Source: Carex sylvatica (Eukaryota > Streptophyta > Magnoliopsida > Poales > Cyperaceae). From it: 64,000 nucleotides of DNA. Shown here piece after piece: positions 36,126-46,722 of the stretch. The stretch spans positions 142,735-206,734 of the forward strand of contig CAXKVR010000052.1 in the NCBI GenBank assembly GCA_964058845.1. The letters are read 5' to 3'. Under the pieces are notes generated by a model that was not told the origin of the DNA, searched no databases, and saw only the letters and a list, made by a program, of their open reading frames with translations. The position numbers were made by a program, and so were the translations under genes. Each line of letters starts with the position of its first letter. Within the stretch, counting starts at the first letter, position 1.

Positions 36126-36483
36126 TTGCATTTGAAAAATACGAAATAATGAAAACAGAGAAAGAATAATTGAGGCAGGGAAGAGAAGAAGAGAGAAGAG
36201 AAGAGGAAGAAGAGAGAGGGTTGCTGTGCGGGTTATAGGGTAGAGCTGCCTCCACCGATCCACAGGATCGGTGTGGAGATTTCAGGGGCTACATCGATCC
36301 GTAGGATCGGTGGAGGGTTATTTTGGTGTAACTCTCCGTGTGGCGTGTGGCAGGGGTAGAAGTGAGCTCCATCGATCCGTAGGATCGGTGGAGGCTATAT
36401 TTTGATTTTCAATCAGCTAAGGACTGTTTCCAGTAAAATATTTAAAACAAATTCTATTTTAAAAAAAATCTCAAAAATAGCTA

Positions 36484-36730
36484 CGTGAATAAAATAGTAA
36501 CTTGGTGTACTATTAAGTTTTAATATAGTGATAATATTTAGTGATTAGATTGACATTTGATAAAATTTTTTTAATAATCATTAGCATTCATCTTATATGT
36601 ATATACTCGTGAATAAAATAGTAACTTGGTGTACTATTAAGTTTTAATATAGTGATAATATTTAGTGATTAGATTGACATTTGATAAAAAAATTTAATAA
36701 TCATTAGCATTCATCTTATATGTATATGTA
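36484..36730. repeat. 124-bp tandem duplication next to the MULE
   Basis: CGTGAATAAAATAGTAACTT begins both units (36484 and 36608), which are nearly identical through ATTAGCATTCATCTTATATG. The first unit begins four bases after the right MULE TSD. Confidence 0.88.
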
Positions 36731-36783
36731 TATACATATATTATACATGTATTATATATTATATTATATTATATTATATATAC

Positions 36784-37201
36784 AGAGAGTGGCTAATATG
36801 CTTTCGTATGCATATGCGCCGAAATACATACGGTCCAAATTTGAAATTTTAAAATCCAAAAAGTCAATCTAAACCGCTCATCTTGTTCTCCATATTAATA
36901 TGTGCTTGGAGACCAAGTTTTACATTTTTCTGAATTTTTTTACTATTTATTAAGCCACTTTGAAACTTGTTGATCCAACGGTGGCTGCTGATTTTACTGT
37001 TTTGTTAAGCCACCGTTGGTTTCAAAGTGGCTTAATAAATAGTAAAAAAAATCAAAAAAATATAAATTTTGCTCTCCAAACACATATTAATTTGGAGAAC
37101 AAGATGAACAGTTCAGATCGACTTTTTGGATTTTGAAATTTCAAATTTGGACCGTATGTATTTCGGCCCATATACATACGAAAGCATATTAGCCACTCTC
37201 T
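36784..37201. mobile_element. Foldback MITE 1 (AGAGAGTGGCTAATATG ends)
   Basis: The ends AGAGAGTGGCTAATATGCTT and AAGCATATTAGCCACTCTCT are exact inverses, and the palindrome continues to a centre near 36990. Flanks are ATATATAC on both sides, but they lie in TA-rich DNA so the TSD is weak evidence. Confidence 0.85.
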
Positions 37202-37242
37202 ATATATACATATACATATAATCAAATTACATATACATATAC

Positions 37243-37280
<38 letters not shown>

Positions 37281-37292
37281 GTATTATATTAT

Positions 37293-37751
37293 GAGTATGG
37301 CTACAATGCTATGGGTTGCACAGAGGGCTACTATCTAAAAATATGTGTTTGGAGACCAAATTTTACATTTTTTGGAATTTTTTTACTATTTTTTTAGATA
37401 TTTGAATTTTCAAAATCCTAACGGTCCATCCGAACCGTTCATCTTGTTCTCCATATTAATATGTGTTTGGAGCCCAAATTTTACATTTTTTGGAATTTTT
37501 TTACTATTTTTTTAGATAGATAGAAAATCAAATATCTGAATGGTACATAATTTTTTAGATCAAGTGATTTTCTATCTATCTAAAAAAATAGTACAAAGTT
37601 TTCCAAAAAGTGTAAAATTTGGTCTCCAAACACATATTAATATGGAGAATAAGATGAACGGTTCGGATCAACCGTTAGGATTTTGGAAACTCGAATATTG
37701 AGCCGTAGCACCGTAGTCCTCTATGCAACCCATAGCACCGTAGCCTTACTC
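37293..37751. mobile_element. Foldback MITE 2 with 9-bp TSD
   Basis: The left end GAGTATGGCTACAATGCTAT and the inverse of the right end (GAGTAAGGCTACGGTGCTAT) match over at least 40 bases. Flanks are TTATATTAT on both sides. The left arm contains an internal direct duplication of a block starting TATGTGTTTGGAG (about 37340 and 37460), so the arms differ in length. Confidence 0.85.
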
Positions 37752-37844
37752 TTATATTATATATACATATATAAATATATATACATGTATATATATATAC
37801 ATATATGTATATGTATACATATACATATACATATATAGAGAGAG

Positions 37845-38269
37845 AGAGGTTGGCTACTATGCTTATATAAGATATCCCTACATATGCTTATAACTCATTT
37901 TTGTGTTTCTAATGTTCAAATGGTCGATCTGAACCGTTAGATGTGATCTCTATATTGAAATGTGCTTGGAGACCAAATTTTATATTTTTCTGAATTTTTT
38001 TACTATTTATTAAGCCAATTTGAAAATCTCTGATCCAACGGTGGCTTCTGATTTTACTGTTTTGTTAAGTCACCGTTGGATCAACGATTTTCAAAGTGGC
38101 TTAATAAATAGTAAAAAAATTCAGAAAAATGTAAAATTTGGTTTCCAAGCACATTTCAATATAGATATCACATCTAACAGTTCAGATCAACCATTTGAAC
38201 ATTAGAAACACAAAAATGAGTTATAAGCATATGTAGGGATATCTTATATAAGCATAGTAGCCAACCTCT
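37845..38269. mobile_element. Foldback MITE 3 (AGAGGTTGGCTACTATGC ends)
   Basis: The two arms, of about 200 bases each, are near-perfect inverses from AGAGGTTGGCTACTATGCTT to CCAACGGTGGC. The short loop reads TTCTGATTTTACTGTTTTGT on the plus strand. No ORF. Flanked by TA-rich sequence. Confidence 0.88.
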
Positions 38270-38369
38270 ATATATATATATAATATTACATATACACACA
38301 CACACATATATATGTATATGTAATATAATATATATATATATACACACACACATGTATTATATTACATAT

Positions 38370-38796
38370 AGAGGTTGGCTACTATGCTTATATAAGCATA
38401 TCCCTACATATGCTTATAACTCATTTTTGTGTTTTCAATGTCCAAATGATCGATCGGAACTGTTCATCTTGTTCTCCATATTAATATGTTCTTGGAGACC
38501 AAATTTTACATTTTTCTGAATTTTTTTACTATTTATTAAGCCACTTTGAAAATCGCTGATCCAACGGTGGCTTAACAAAACAGTAAAATCAGAAGCCACC
38601 GTTGGATCAGTGATTTTCAAATTGGCTTAATAAATAGTAAAAAAATTCAGAAAAATGTAAAATTTGGTCTCCAAGAACATATTAATATGGAAAACAAGGT
38701 GAACAGTTCCGATCGATCATTTGGACATTGAAAACACAAAAATGAGTTATAAGCATATGTAGGGATATGCTTATATAAGCATAGTAGCCAACCTCT
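38370..38796. mobile_element. Foldback MITE 4, same family, loop inverted
   Basis: It has the same ends as MITE 3 (AGAGGTTGGCTACTATGCTT and inverse) and the same inner stem CCAACGGTGGC. Its loop reads ACAAAACAGTAAAATCAGAA on the plus strand, the reverse complement of the loop in MITE 3. Flanks are TA-rich. Confidence 0.88.
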
Positions 38797-39075
38797 TACA
38801 TATACATATATATATACACACACATGTATTATATTACACATACATACATATATATATATACATGTATTATATTATATATACATATACATATATTATATTA
38901 TATTATATTATATTATATATACATATATTATATTATATTATATTATATTATATATACATATATTATACATATATACATAGCGCATGCGGCGGCAAATGCG
39001 GTGCATGCGACCGCATTTTAAAACACTTAATATATGTATATGTATATATGCGGCGGCAAATGCGGCTTAAGTAAT
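38797..39075. repeat. TA/ATT microsatellite with a duplicated GCGGCGGCAAATGCGG motif
   Basis: Interrupted (TA)n, (TATAT)n and (ATATT)n repeats run to about 38980. Two copies of ATGCGGCGGCAAATGCGG then stand out at about 38984 and 39048, with GTGCATGCGACCGCATTTT between them. This is a GC-rich island in otherwise AT-only sequence, inside the hAT element. Confidence 0.7.
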
Positions 39076-39529
39076 TGATTTAAGCAACATTGTTTTAAAA
39101 TAATTAGTAACTTTGATTTATATTTAAAGTAATTGATTTAAGTAATTGATTTAAACAACATTGTTTTAAAATATACAACTATGTCAAATGAATTTTAGTT
39201 TAAATGAATTTGGATTTATAATTTATTGGTTTACAAAGAAATGAAAAAAAAAATGAAAAAAAAAGCCGTTTACCCGTGAACCCGAACCGTCCGGCTCCCG
39301 AACCCGAGACGGACACGGGTATGAAACGGGCAGGACAGGATTTTTGAAAAAAAAAAAACTCGTGTACCCATGCCCGTTATACTCGTCACCTGCCACGGGT
39401 TTTGCCCGGCCCGGCCCGAGATACCCGGGAACCAACCACTAGGTGGAGATACAGAGATCTCCAATTTCCTGCTGCCAGGTACCATAAAATTTAGACTGGG
39501 GATGGAAAGTAAAACGTATAATGTGCGGT

Positions 39530-39600
39530 CACTAAAATTTGAATCAAGTCTTCACAACTATAAAATGAAGCTTTAACCACTAGACTACGATCAAATATTT
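39530..39600 (-). mobile_element. tRNA-like SINE head, decayed
   Basis: On the minus strand GTAGTCTAGTGGTTAAAGC (A-box-like) is followed after about 25 bases by ACTTGATTCAAATTTTAG (B-box-like). This is the layout of a plant SINE promoter. The 3' end and TSD were not found. Confidence 0.4.
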
Positions 39601-42090
39601 TATATTTTATGAGAGGAGATGAACTTTATAAAAACTTAAAAAATAAATAAATTAAATTTCTATATACACACAATTTGTTTTAAAATCATGGATGTGACAT
39701 CTTGTGATTCGAGCTATTCGCTTTAAGATCCACCCTTGATAATACAATGACGGCATGTAATTCGAGCTATTCGATTTACATCTTGTGGATCTAAAAAAAT
39801 TCCCTACAAAGCAACAGTGTGATCTGACCGGTGGATGCGAATCGCACGGCTAAGCTTAGTTGTGAATGGGGACCCAAAGATGCAGATAAAAAAGAGGTGT
39901 TGGTGGTGGTAGCTGTTGCCTTAGCTTTACCTCGTGATTCATGACTTCATACGAATATATCCTCATGTGCTAAATCAGTATAATTACAGCTCATTAAGTT
40001 ATTGTGAGATCTCTTTCCAAGAGTACAAAATTAATGCATGTTTCCTTTGTATGCGGTCATACATGTTGCTTTTTCTCTTTAATTATCCCAAAGAGATCCT
40101 CCCATCACTAATATATGATCAATTTATTGCATCAGGCAAACAGGACACAAAAAAACTGATAAAATAAATTCAAATTTAAATCAGCTTCTTGCGTATTTTA
40201 CCATCGCTAGTAAACTCCAACGAATTAGCACTATAATATAGAACCAATAAAGGAATAATACCGGGTGCTTCAAATTGTTTGTATTTGTTAGATCAAGCAA
40301 ACGCCAAATTGATTACTGGTTCCAATTTCTTCTCTTATATTGAAGGAGATAAACTTTCCTGTCATATCTAATCAATGCATTCGTTCAATCAAGTTTCACT
40401 GCACGCCAAAATAAAAGAGCGGTTACCACTTACCACCATAGCTACCGTCTACCAGCACAAATAAAGTTTGTAAATGATAAATGCTGGGATAGACTTGAAC
40501 CCATTGTTAATTCGTGTTGGGTCCCATGACAGTGACCGTGTTGCTATCCGTTGTATTATTTTTGAAAGCTTTAATTGTGTTAACCTACTTTGGACATATA
40601 TTTCACGAGGATCAATCCTATTTGACTTGCTAGAATGTCTTAATTTCTTTTCCAGATGCAAGGAAAGCTGGTTCTTCTGGTTATCTATTACTATATAATT
40701 ATAATATAATAAATCTTCTATATTTATTATTTTGTGGGAAATTATCCCACGAGATAACAATAATGAACAAAATAAGACCCCATTATGGAGACCTTGGAGA
40801 AATGCGAATTGTGAACTCTTCTGAAGAAATTGTACTCCTGAATCGGTCCTGGTAAGCATGATTGGCACACAGAAAAGGAAAAAAAAAAAAAAAATCAGTG
40901 GACTAATGCGCACAAGTCCCTTAATAATTAGTATTTTGTACTACAATTTTTTAGAATAAAAATTAAAAATTAAGCCATTCAACTATTTAATATTCACAAA
41001 AATTCACCCCTTCCGTGTTTGGAACATGCGACCTCTACAAATTTACAGGGGTGTCAACAATTAACAAGCCAGTAAAAAAAATTAACATGAAATTTTAGGA
41101 GCTTAAGAAAAAGCGGATTCTGATATGTTTTTGGTTTTCGGTCATGCAGCATCGAGGAAAACTGACACAGAAAATCGGAATCAGTAGTGTCACAATTCAC
41201 AGGTCACAACCTGTAACTAAAATTAGTACTAGAGAGGAGGTTCACGTAGGAGCGAGCTTGAAACAGCTAGTCATTACAGCACGTGAAAGAAAACAAACCT
41301 CATGTTCATAACTCCTTAAATTTGATGCAACGCATAATAGAATGTTTTAAATAATTAATCATGCTTGATTCATGTGCTCACCGACACTAGCTCCTTCAAA
41401 TCCAAACAGATTCCTCCTGCGATACTGCACTTCAATTGTTTACTTGTTTTCTCTATAACCGCATCAAGGGACCAAATATGTTTTCCCATTTAGAGGACGT
41501 CTTATGGATCCTATAATTGTAAACTGGAATATCTGCATGGGCCCCAGTACAGACCCATTAAAAGCCCGTTTTCTCTCTACTACACGATGCAAAAACCAAG
41601 TAACTTGCCGGGAAGGCAATACCATTGCATTATTGCAACATACATTCTCACGGAACCACAGTGAATTTCTCACACTCAAAAGAATTAGACTACAGTCAGA
41701 CCTAGCACATTTGCATATTCCTTGATTAGGCGAGCCACCTAAGTTGATATAAGCTCTTGGCTTAACAATACATTGGGTCCAGGTCTACCAAATAAAATAC
41801 GACAGACTAACAGATGATGATTTCATTAGGTTGGAAAAATGAATTTAACGGCACAGAAGAAGCCCAAGATAACTGAAAAGTTGAATTCTATTTTTTAAGC
41901 TATAAACGGATACGACATGCATAAATACAACAAACACTGGTTTCTACATGAATATCAATTCTAAAGCAAGGTTTAAGAGCACAACAGTACACGAAAAAAA
42001 ATATATCTCACCCCCATAAAACACAACAAATATAAATTGACATGCTGTAACTCATCAAATAAACCCCCCTGCCACGCTCTAAAAACTAGT
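39601..42090. other. Intergenic sequence 3' of the ORP gene
   Basis: An imperfect direct repeat TTCGAGCTATTCG occurs at about 39708 and 39771. The 154-codon frame at 40449-40913 (minus) has a low-complexity start and no family signature. The last 100-200 bases should contain the ORP 3' UTR. Confidence 0.45.
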
Positions 42091-45000
42091 TCATTCAGCT
42101 ACATCAGAATACTGCCATGGGTTGAACTCGATGGTGGTGGGGTCAGCATCAGTAAGAGATGTAGAGCTCTCGATCTGAGCCCGATGTTCAGAGTATTTAC
42201 CGTTGTACTCATAAATTTCTAAATCACCCCAAGGTGTTGGAGCAATTTCTTCAGTTAAGTTGAACCATCTAGGGGTATAGTTGTCATTTTTTGCCTCTCG
42301 CATCCTTTTCTCAGCTCTTTGTTTCTCCTCCAGCCTGTCAAGGTATTACGATATACAGAGTTTAGAATGTGTCGGAATTGATTTCCATGAGTTACACTGA
42401 TTATTCCATTGAAAGCATAGCAGACAACAGCTGAAAGTTAGAATCCCACAAAATAACATTTGGTGCACAATAAAGGGTAGTTATAGCAGTTGTACAAGTA
42501 CATTGTAGCAGGACCCATACCAATAATGGCAGTGACCAAAAAGGTAACATTTGACAGACCAGGTTTGTCGATGATCATACCACAACTGTTCTTACAATGA
42601 ATTTAAGGCATAAATTGATTCATCTGTTTCTGCAAAACAATTAGAAAAGCAAACAAATATGAGTTTCAGAGGTGGTGTACCTGCTTTTTTCACTGCCGGA
42701 TTTAGACATGTCACCCTTCTCCAAGGCATATCTATCAGGCCTAAGCCGGGAGTCAGAAGGCAAAAGCCCCCTTGGAGCCGTCTCAAAACTGTTGAGTTTA
42801 TGTGCAAAATAGGTGTACTGGTACTTGTCATTGGAAGGTGCTGGTGCGCATCTCCATATCTACACTCAATGAGCACCCCAATTCAATTTAACAACTAAAG
42901 GGCCAGAGAGAGAGAGAGACAGAGGAGCAACAGTAATGATTCAATAAAAACCTCTTTGAGTTCAGTGCCAGGACGAGGCTCTCCTTCTAAGTCGCACGGT
43001 TGGCAGCTCATGGACTCATTCCATTTTCCGGTCATCATCACCTTGGGCTCTTCTTCAGAACTGTACACATAACCATCGACCTCGTATCTTCCTTGCCTGA
43101 GGAATTAGTGTAGACAACATATCAAACAAGCAAACACAGTGCAAGCAGATGGATATCAAATGATATGCTTTCATCGTAATCATAGGACATGATGGAAATT
43201 AAGTAGAAGTATAAGACAGGGATACGCACCCAAACCAGCCGCATGGATGGAAATAGAGAACGACCTTCTCCCCAGTGGTCAAGTTGGAGAGCACCATCTC
43301 TCCAGGGGAGTCAACCCATGTCCTCCCAAAAATAAGGTTATTCACCTTTGTTAGTGGTGGTACCAAATCCAACACGTGACCAGACTTCTTCAACACCAGC
43401 CTTGACCTGTCATTCCATTTCACAAACAACCACTTCTCATTCCATCTTCTACTTCCTAATTATAAGGTTTGAGGAACTGAGAAGGCATGGATAGATAATA
43501 GGGATTTATCCTTACCTGCCGACAGGATAGACATCAACTGAGTTACCCAAGAACTTGGTCTTCAATTTGGATGTGATGTCATATATGAAATGCTCGTTCT
43601 CACCGTGTCCCACGCTCATCGGAGGATGATGGCTCACCTATTCGAAAACAAACCATGATATGATAATCTAATTATATAGTTCAAATGCGGCTGTTGGGTG
43701 TTCGCAAAGCAAATTGCAACATGGCCTAGCATTAGCAACATTAACTACAACAGGTATACTACCCATATGAATTCACTAAATGATGCCTTGTCGTGTCTTC
43801 CACAAAACAAACAGAGATCAATTAAACGCAAATTATAATCACGCACAACAAAGCTCTCGATATAACCCCATTCACCTAAATTAACCGTAAATTGTGCCCT
43901 ACGCAAACTATGCCCCAATTATGCCTTAACCATCCATTGTGCTAATAAAAAATACAAAGGAGCCCCAAACAAAGACAAGGACGAAGAATGATACCACAAG
44001 CCTAAGTAAGCAATAACCAAACAGTGCATACTTGTGGTATGCAAATTTGTGCAAAGAAATGCACTTTGACAGGAGATCGTGCAACTATAAAATATGTGCA
44101 TTACACCATTACCAAACACACAGGTTCAATACCAATCAAATCAGTAACAATATTATCAGAAAATATCATAAGCATACCTGCTCAGCAATGAAGGAGATGC
44201 CACAGTGGTTGACTATCTCAAATGTTTCTCCTAGTATCGGATTGAAAGGCTTCCACGTTCTCTGTAATGCATAGTAATTCGATACAAACCATGTGGCTGT
44301 ACAATTTGGAACGAAAGTTACTGATCAGAACCAAGGAATTACCGAAACTAACCTCAAAGAGTGTGCAATTACAGCATCAAAGAGCAACCACATACCTGCG
44401 TAAGCAAGGCGCATGTAAGGATCATCGCATTCGTCAGCTTTATTTAACAGCTCAGAGTATTCCAATATCTGTGGAAAGACAGATCACTGTGTTATTTATT
44501 TTACATCCAATTTACAGAGCAGTGTGTAAAATAGCAGAAATCAAGCAAAACAAACCTCAGACATTCTCTGAAGCATAGACATAGGCTCAAATATAATGAC
44601 GGGAAGTGTGACAAGAGAAGTAACATCTGCTCCTATGTATTTGTGCATCATCTTCCAGTAACTATCTCTGTCCTGCATTTTCATATTAAAGTGCCATGAT
44701 TATTAGCATATTATTTAGGGAGGCAAAATCAATCAACCACCAGAATTAATAACCCAATTCATCTTATTTTGCATGCAGAAAAAGTAATTAACCGCCAAAA
44801 AATAATTACACAATGTGTTCAGCTGATGGCTCTACCCTAGGGGTGAAAACGGTATGGATAATATCCGATCCGTATTCGAAAAAATATGGTTTTACGTTTC
44901 AATTATCCATATCCGATATACATTTTAATATATATTATGAAAAAATTATGTTATTCACCATTAAAATTAGTTAAATATAATAAACTTTAGTATTTTTTAA

Positions 45001-45922
45001 TATTTTTTTATATTATTTCAATAAATATCCGATCTGATCCATATCTGTATCCGGATCCATCTGGTATCCGCTCCGTATCCATATCCGGAAAAGAAAAAAG
45101 GGATATGGATATGGTTTTACCACTATCCGCTCCGTTTTCACCCCTACTCTCCCCTCAATATCTATTGACCCAGAAATATAACACATACTATTATGATGCA
45201 CCATACTTATTTCATCTAGAACCATTGTAAGGTAAATTCTCGTGACGGAGGCTGAGGAGAAACTAAAGCCTGTTAGTTTCATTTTAAAAGAAATACAAAA
45301 TACAATACCTCCTGCTTCCATCGGCCTCTAGATGCTTCAGCTTCTGCATCCTCTGTGCCTCCTTCAGGATTAATAACTTCAAGCCCTTCATAACCCATTA
45401 TCCTAAGTACAAATAAGTTGACATATTAATCTGATCGCTTCCATGTAGGCAATCATTCACCAAAGCATGGTAACAATGCAACAAAATTAAACACTCATCT
45501 TGTTTAAAAAAAAAAATAGGGGATGTAATAAGGCGTCTAGTTAGGGTAGACAATTCAATCAGCCCAATTAGTCCATTAATAACTACATATGAAATGCCTT
45601 TAGATGCAAAGCCTATTAGAGCTGAACAAACCCTTGTAATCTCTTCAAAACATCCATTTGGTGTTAACTTGTCATGCATTAAGCAAACAGGACCGTAAGG
45701 AACGCAATTAAAACCTAGGGTTTCGGGCCAATTAGAAAAAGAAAAGTCAACATCACCAGATTTTAAAAGTGATAGGGGCATAATCAAAGAAAAAATAAAA
45801 GATCTGGTACGATACCCATTGACAGATTTGTGTACGGCGGTGCTCCAGCTCTTTACACCGGCTGCTATAGTAGAGAAAAAACCTCCTCCTGCTGCCGACG
45901 CCTTATCCTCTTTCGACCCCAT
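42091..45922 (-). CDS. Oxysterol-binding-protein-related protein (ORP3-like, short type)
   Basis: A lipid-binding/transfer protein of the OSBP family, which binds sterols or phosphoinositides and typically acts at ER contact sites. Coding exons, 5' to 3': 45922-45816, 45402-45309, 44672-44556, 44468-44396, 44296-44178, 43637-43516, 43406-43230, 43096-42952, 42859-42681 and 42334-42091. They total 1377 nt, 458 aa, with consistent phases and GT/AG introns. The start [20 protein letters not shown] suits the plant short ORPs. The lipid-binding domain covers most of the protein, including [13 protein letters not shown] and the family signature EQVSHHPP (169-176), split by the 540-bp fifth intron. 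Later landmarks are [37 protein letters not shown] and [19 protein letters not shown]. There is no PH domain, consistent with the roughly 450-residue ORP3 class rather than the long ORP1/2 class. Residues 401-404 are WFNL, where ORP3A of Arabidopsis has, from memory, WFDE, a VAP-interaction motif. A hAT MITE lies in the second intron. No lesion seen. Confidence 0.95.
44838..45146. mobile_element. hAT-like MITE in the second ORP intron
   Basis: The ends TAGGGGTGAAAACGGTATGG and CCGCTCCGTTTTCACCCCTA are inverted repeats. Flanks CTCTACCC (44830-44837) and CTCTCCCC (45147-45154) are an 8-bp TSD with one mismatch. It belongs to the same family as the MITE at 18318-18685. Confidence 0.9.
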
Positions 45923-46060
45923 CGATTAAAATCAAATTGCTCTGATCGATCTACCGAATCGTATTCGCAGATCAAACCGGTATGATCGATAGAGCCTGCA
46001 CTAGAAAATACTCTAAAAATGGAAAAATAAAGGGAAATTAACTAGGGACTGTGTATGTGT
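45923..46060 (-). promoter_or_regulatory. 5' leader and proximal promoter of the ORP gene
   Basis: Directly upstream of the ATG the minus strand has no upstream ATG in the last 100 bases and no evident splice acceptor, so the leader may be unspliced. No clear TATA box is visible. From 46236 the upstream DNA consists of small inverted-repeat elements. Confidence 0.4.
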
Positions 46061-46235
46061 AGATTGATTGATGGCGAGAAAACCGAGTGTACGGTGGCGG
46101 TGACCTTGCCTTTTGTACCTCTGGGGTCAGACTGAAATCTGGCAATACTCCAATCAAAAAAAAAAAAAAATCTGGCAATATTTAAGCCGATTGGCTTTTA
46201 ACTGTAGACCGGATGACTGCCTAGTGGTCCAGGAG

Positions 46236-46405
46236 TGCGTATCCTCTGAGATATCTTATATTTTGCGTGACCGACGTGTCCGGCCTTTCCGGGGATCGCG
46301 CAAGGGACTGTATTTAGTTAGGCTTCCAGATTCGTGCATAACATATTAGAACAGTTACGATTTTCCATACAAAACCGCAAAATATGAGATAACTCAGAGG
46401 ATTCG
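46236..46405. mobile_element. Inverted-repeat MITE of the CGTATCCTCTG family
   Basis: The left tip GCGTATCCTCTGAGATATCT and the inverse of the right tip (CGAATCCTCTGAGTTATCTC) match, and the match continues through ATATTTTGCG on both arms. It is related to 19245-19412. Confidence 0.72.
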
Positions 46406-46442
46406 AATTTTCTGTCCAGAATGACGAATAACTGAAGAGATA

Positions 46443-46641
46443 GGAGTAGGTCCAATGGGCATTGGACCTACTTTTAGGTTCAATTAGCTCTATCTCCGTA
46501 CGATTAGCATCAAGATCTGTGCGCACGGAAATTGATAAAAACTCATAAGGATTTTAATAGGAATACACGATTCTTGATGCAATTGGATGGCCAGATCACC
46601 CATCGAACCAAAGTAGGTCCAATGGGCATCGGACCTACTCC
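46443..46641. mobile_element. Inverted-repeat element whose arms are themselves palindromes
   Basis: The left arm GGAGTAGGTCCAATGGGCAT plus TGGACCTACTTT (46443-46474) is inverted at 46610-46641. Each arm is also an internal palindrome (GTAGGTCCAATG/CATTGGACCTAC on the left, with one mismatch on the right). The 135-base spacer has no ORF. Confidence 0.75.
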
Positions 46642-46722
46642 GAAGTGATAACTGAAATATCAGTGGTGGTATAAAATAGACCGAGTTCACGGAAAGTTCG
46701 CTGCAAGGTTGCGAGTCCATTT

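Larger units (their letters stand above)
30330..36469. mobile_element. Mutator-like element (MULE), formerly two-gene
   Basis: The left end ATTTTTTTTTAAAAATAG then AATTTGTTTTAAA is inverted at the right end (TTTAAAACAAATTC then TATTTTAAAAAAAAT), giving TIRs of about 50 bp ending in CAGAAACAG/CTGTTTCCAG. The flanks are the identical 11-mer CTCAAAAATAG (30319-30329 and 36470-36480), within the 8-11 bp range of MULE TSDs. A third copy of that 11-mer occurs at 30260-30270, so a slightly different left boundary is possible. Subterminal palindromes CCTCCACCGATCC/GGATCGGTGGAGG sit at about 30402, 30489, 36250, 36300 and 36370. It carries a plant-mobile-domain gene (plus strand) and a MuDR-type transposase gene (minus strand), convergent and both broken. 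Confidence 0.88.
29697..39441. mobile_element. hAT-like element carrying nested insertions
   Basis: The left tip TAGAGGTTTGCT and the inverse of the right tip (TAGTGGTTGGTT) match at 9 of 12 positions. The flanks are a perfect 8-bp TSD, GGTGGAGA (29689-29696 and 39442-39449). Both ends are dominated by CCCGG/CCGGG-rich sequence (about 29714-29945 and 39265-39430), typical of non-autonomous plant hAT families. No hAT transposase is present. Most of the 9.7-kb length comes from later insertions: a 6.1-kb Mutator-like element in the left part, four foldback MITEs and TA arrays in the right part. The original element was probably 1-2 kb. Confidence 0.8.

Noticed and set aside
40449..40913. 154-codon minus-strand frame
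   Set aside because: Low-complexity Phe-rich start, no domain, no splice context, atypical composition.
45398..45922. 174-codon open frame beginning with the ORP start codon
   Set aside because: It reads through the first intron. A strong donor (AATGG|GTATCG) lies after codon 35 and the family sequence resumes only at 45402.
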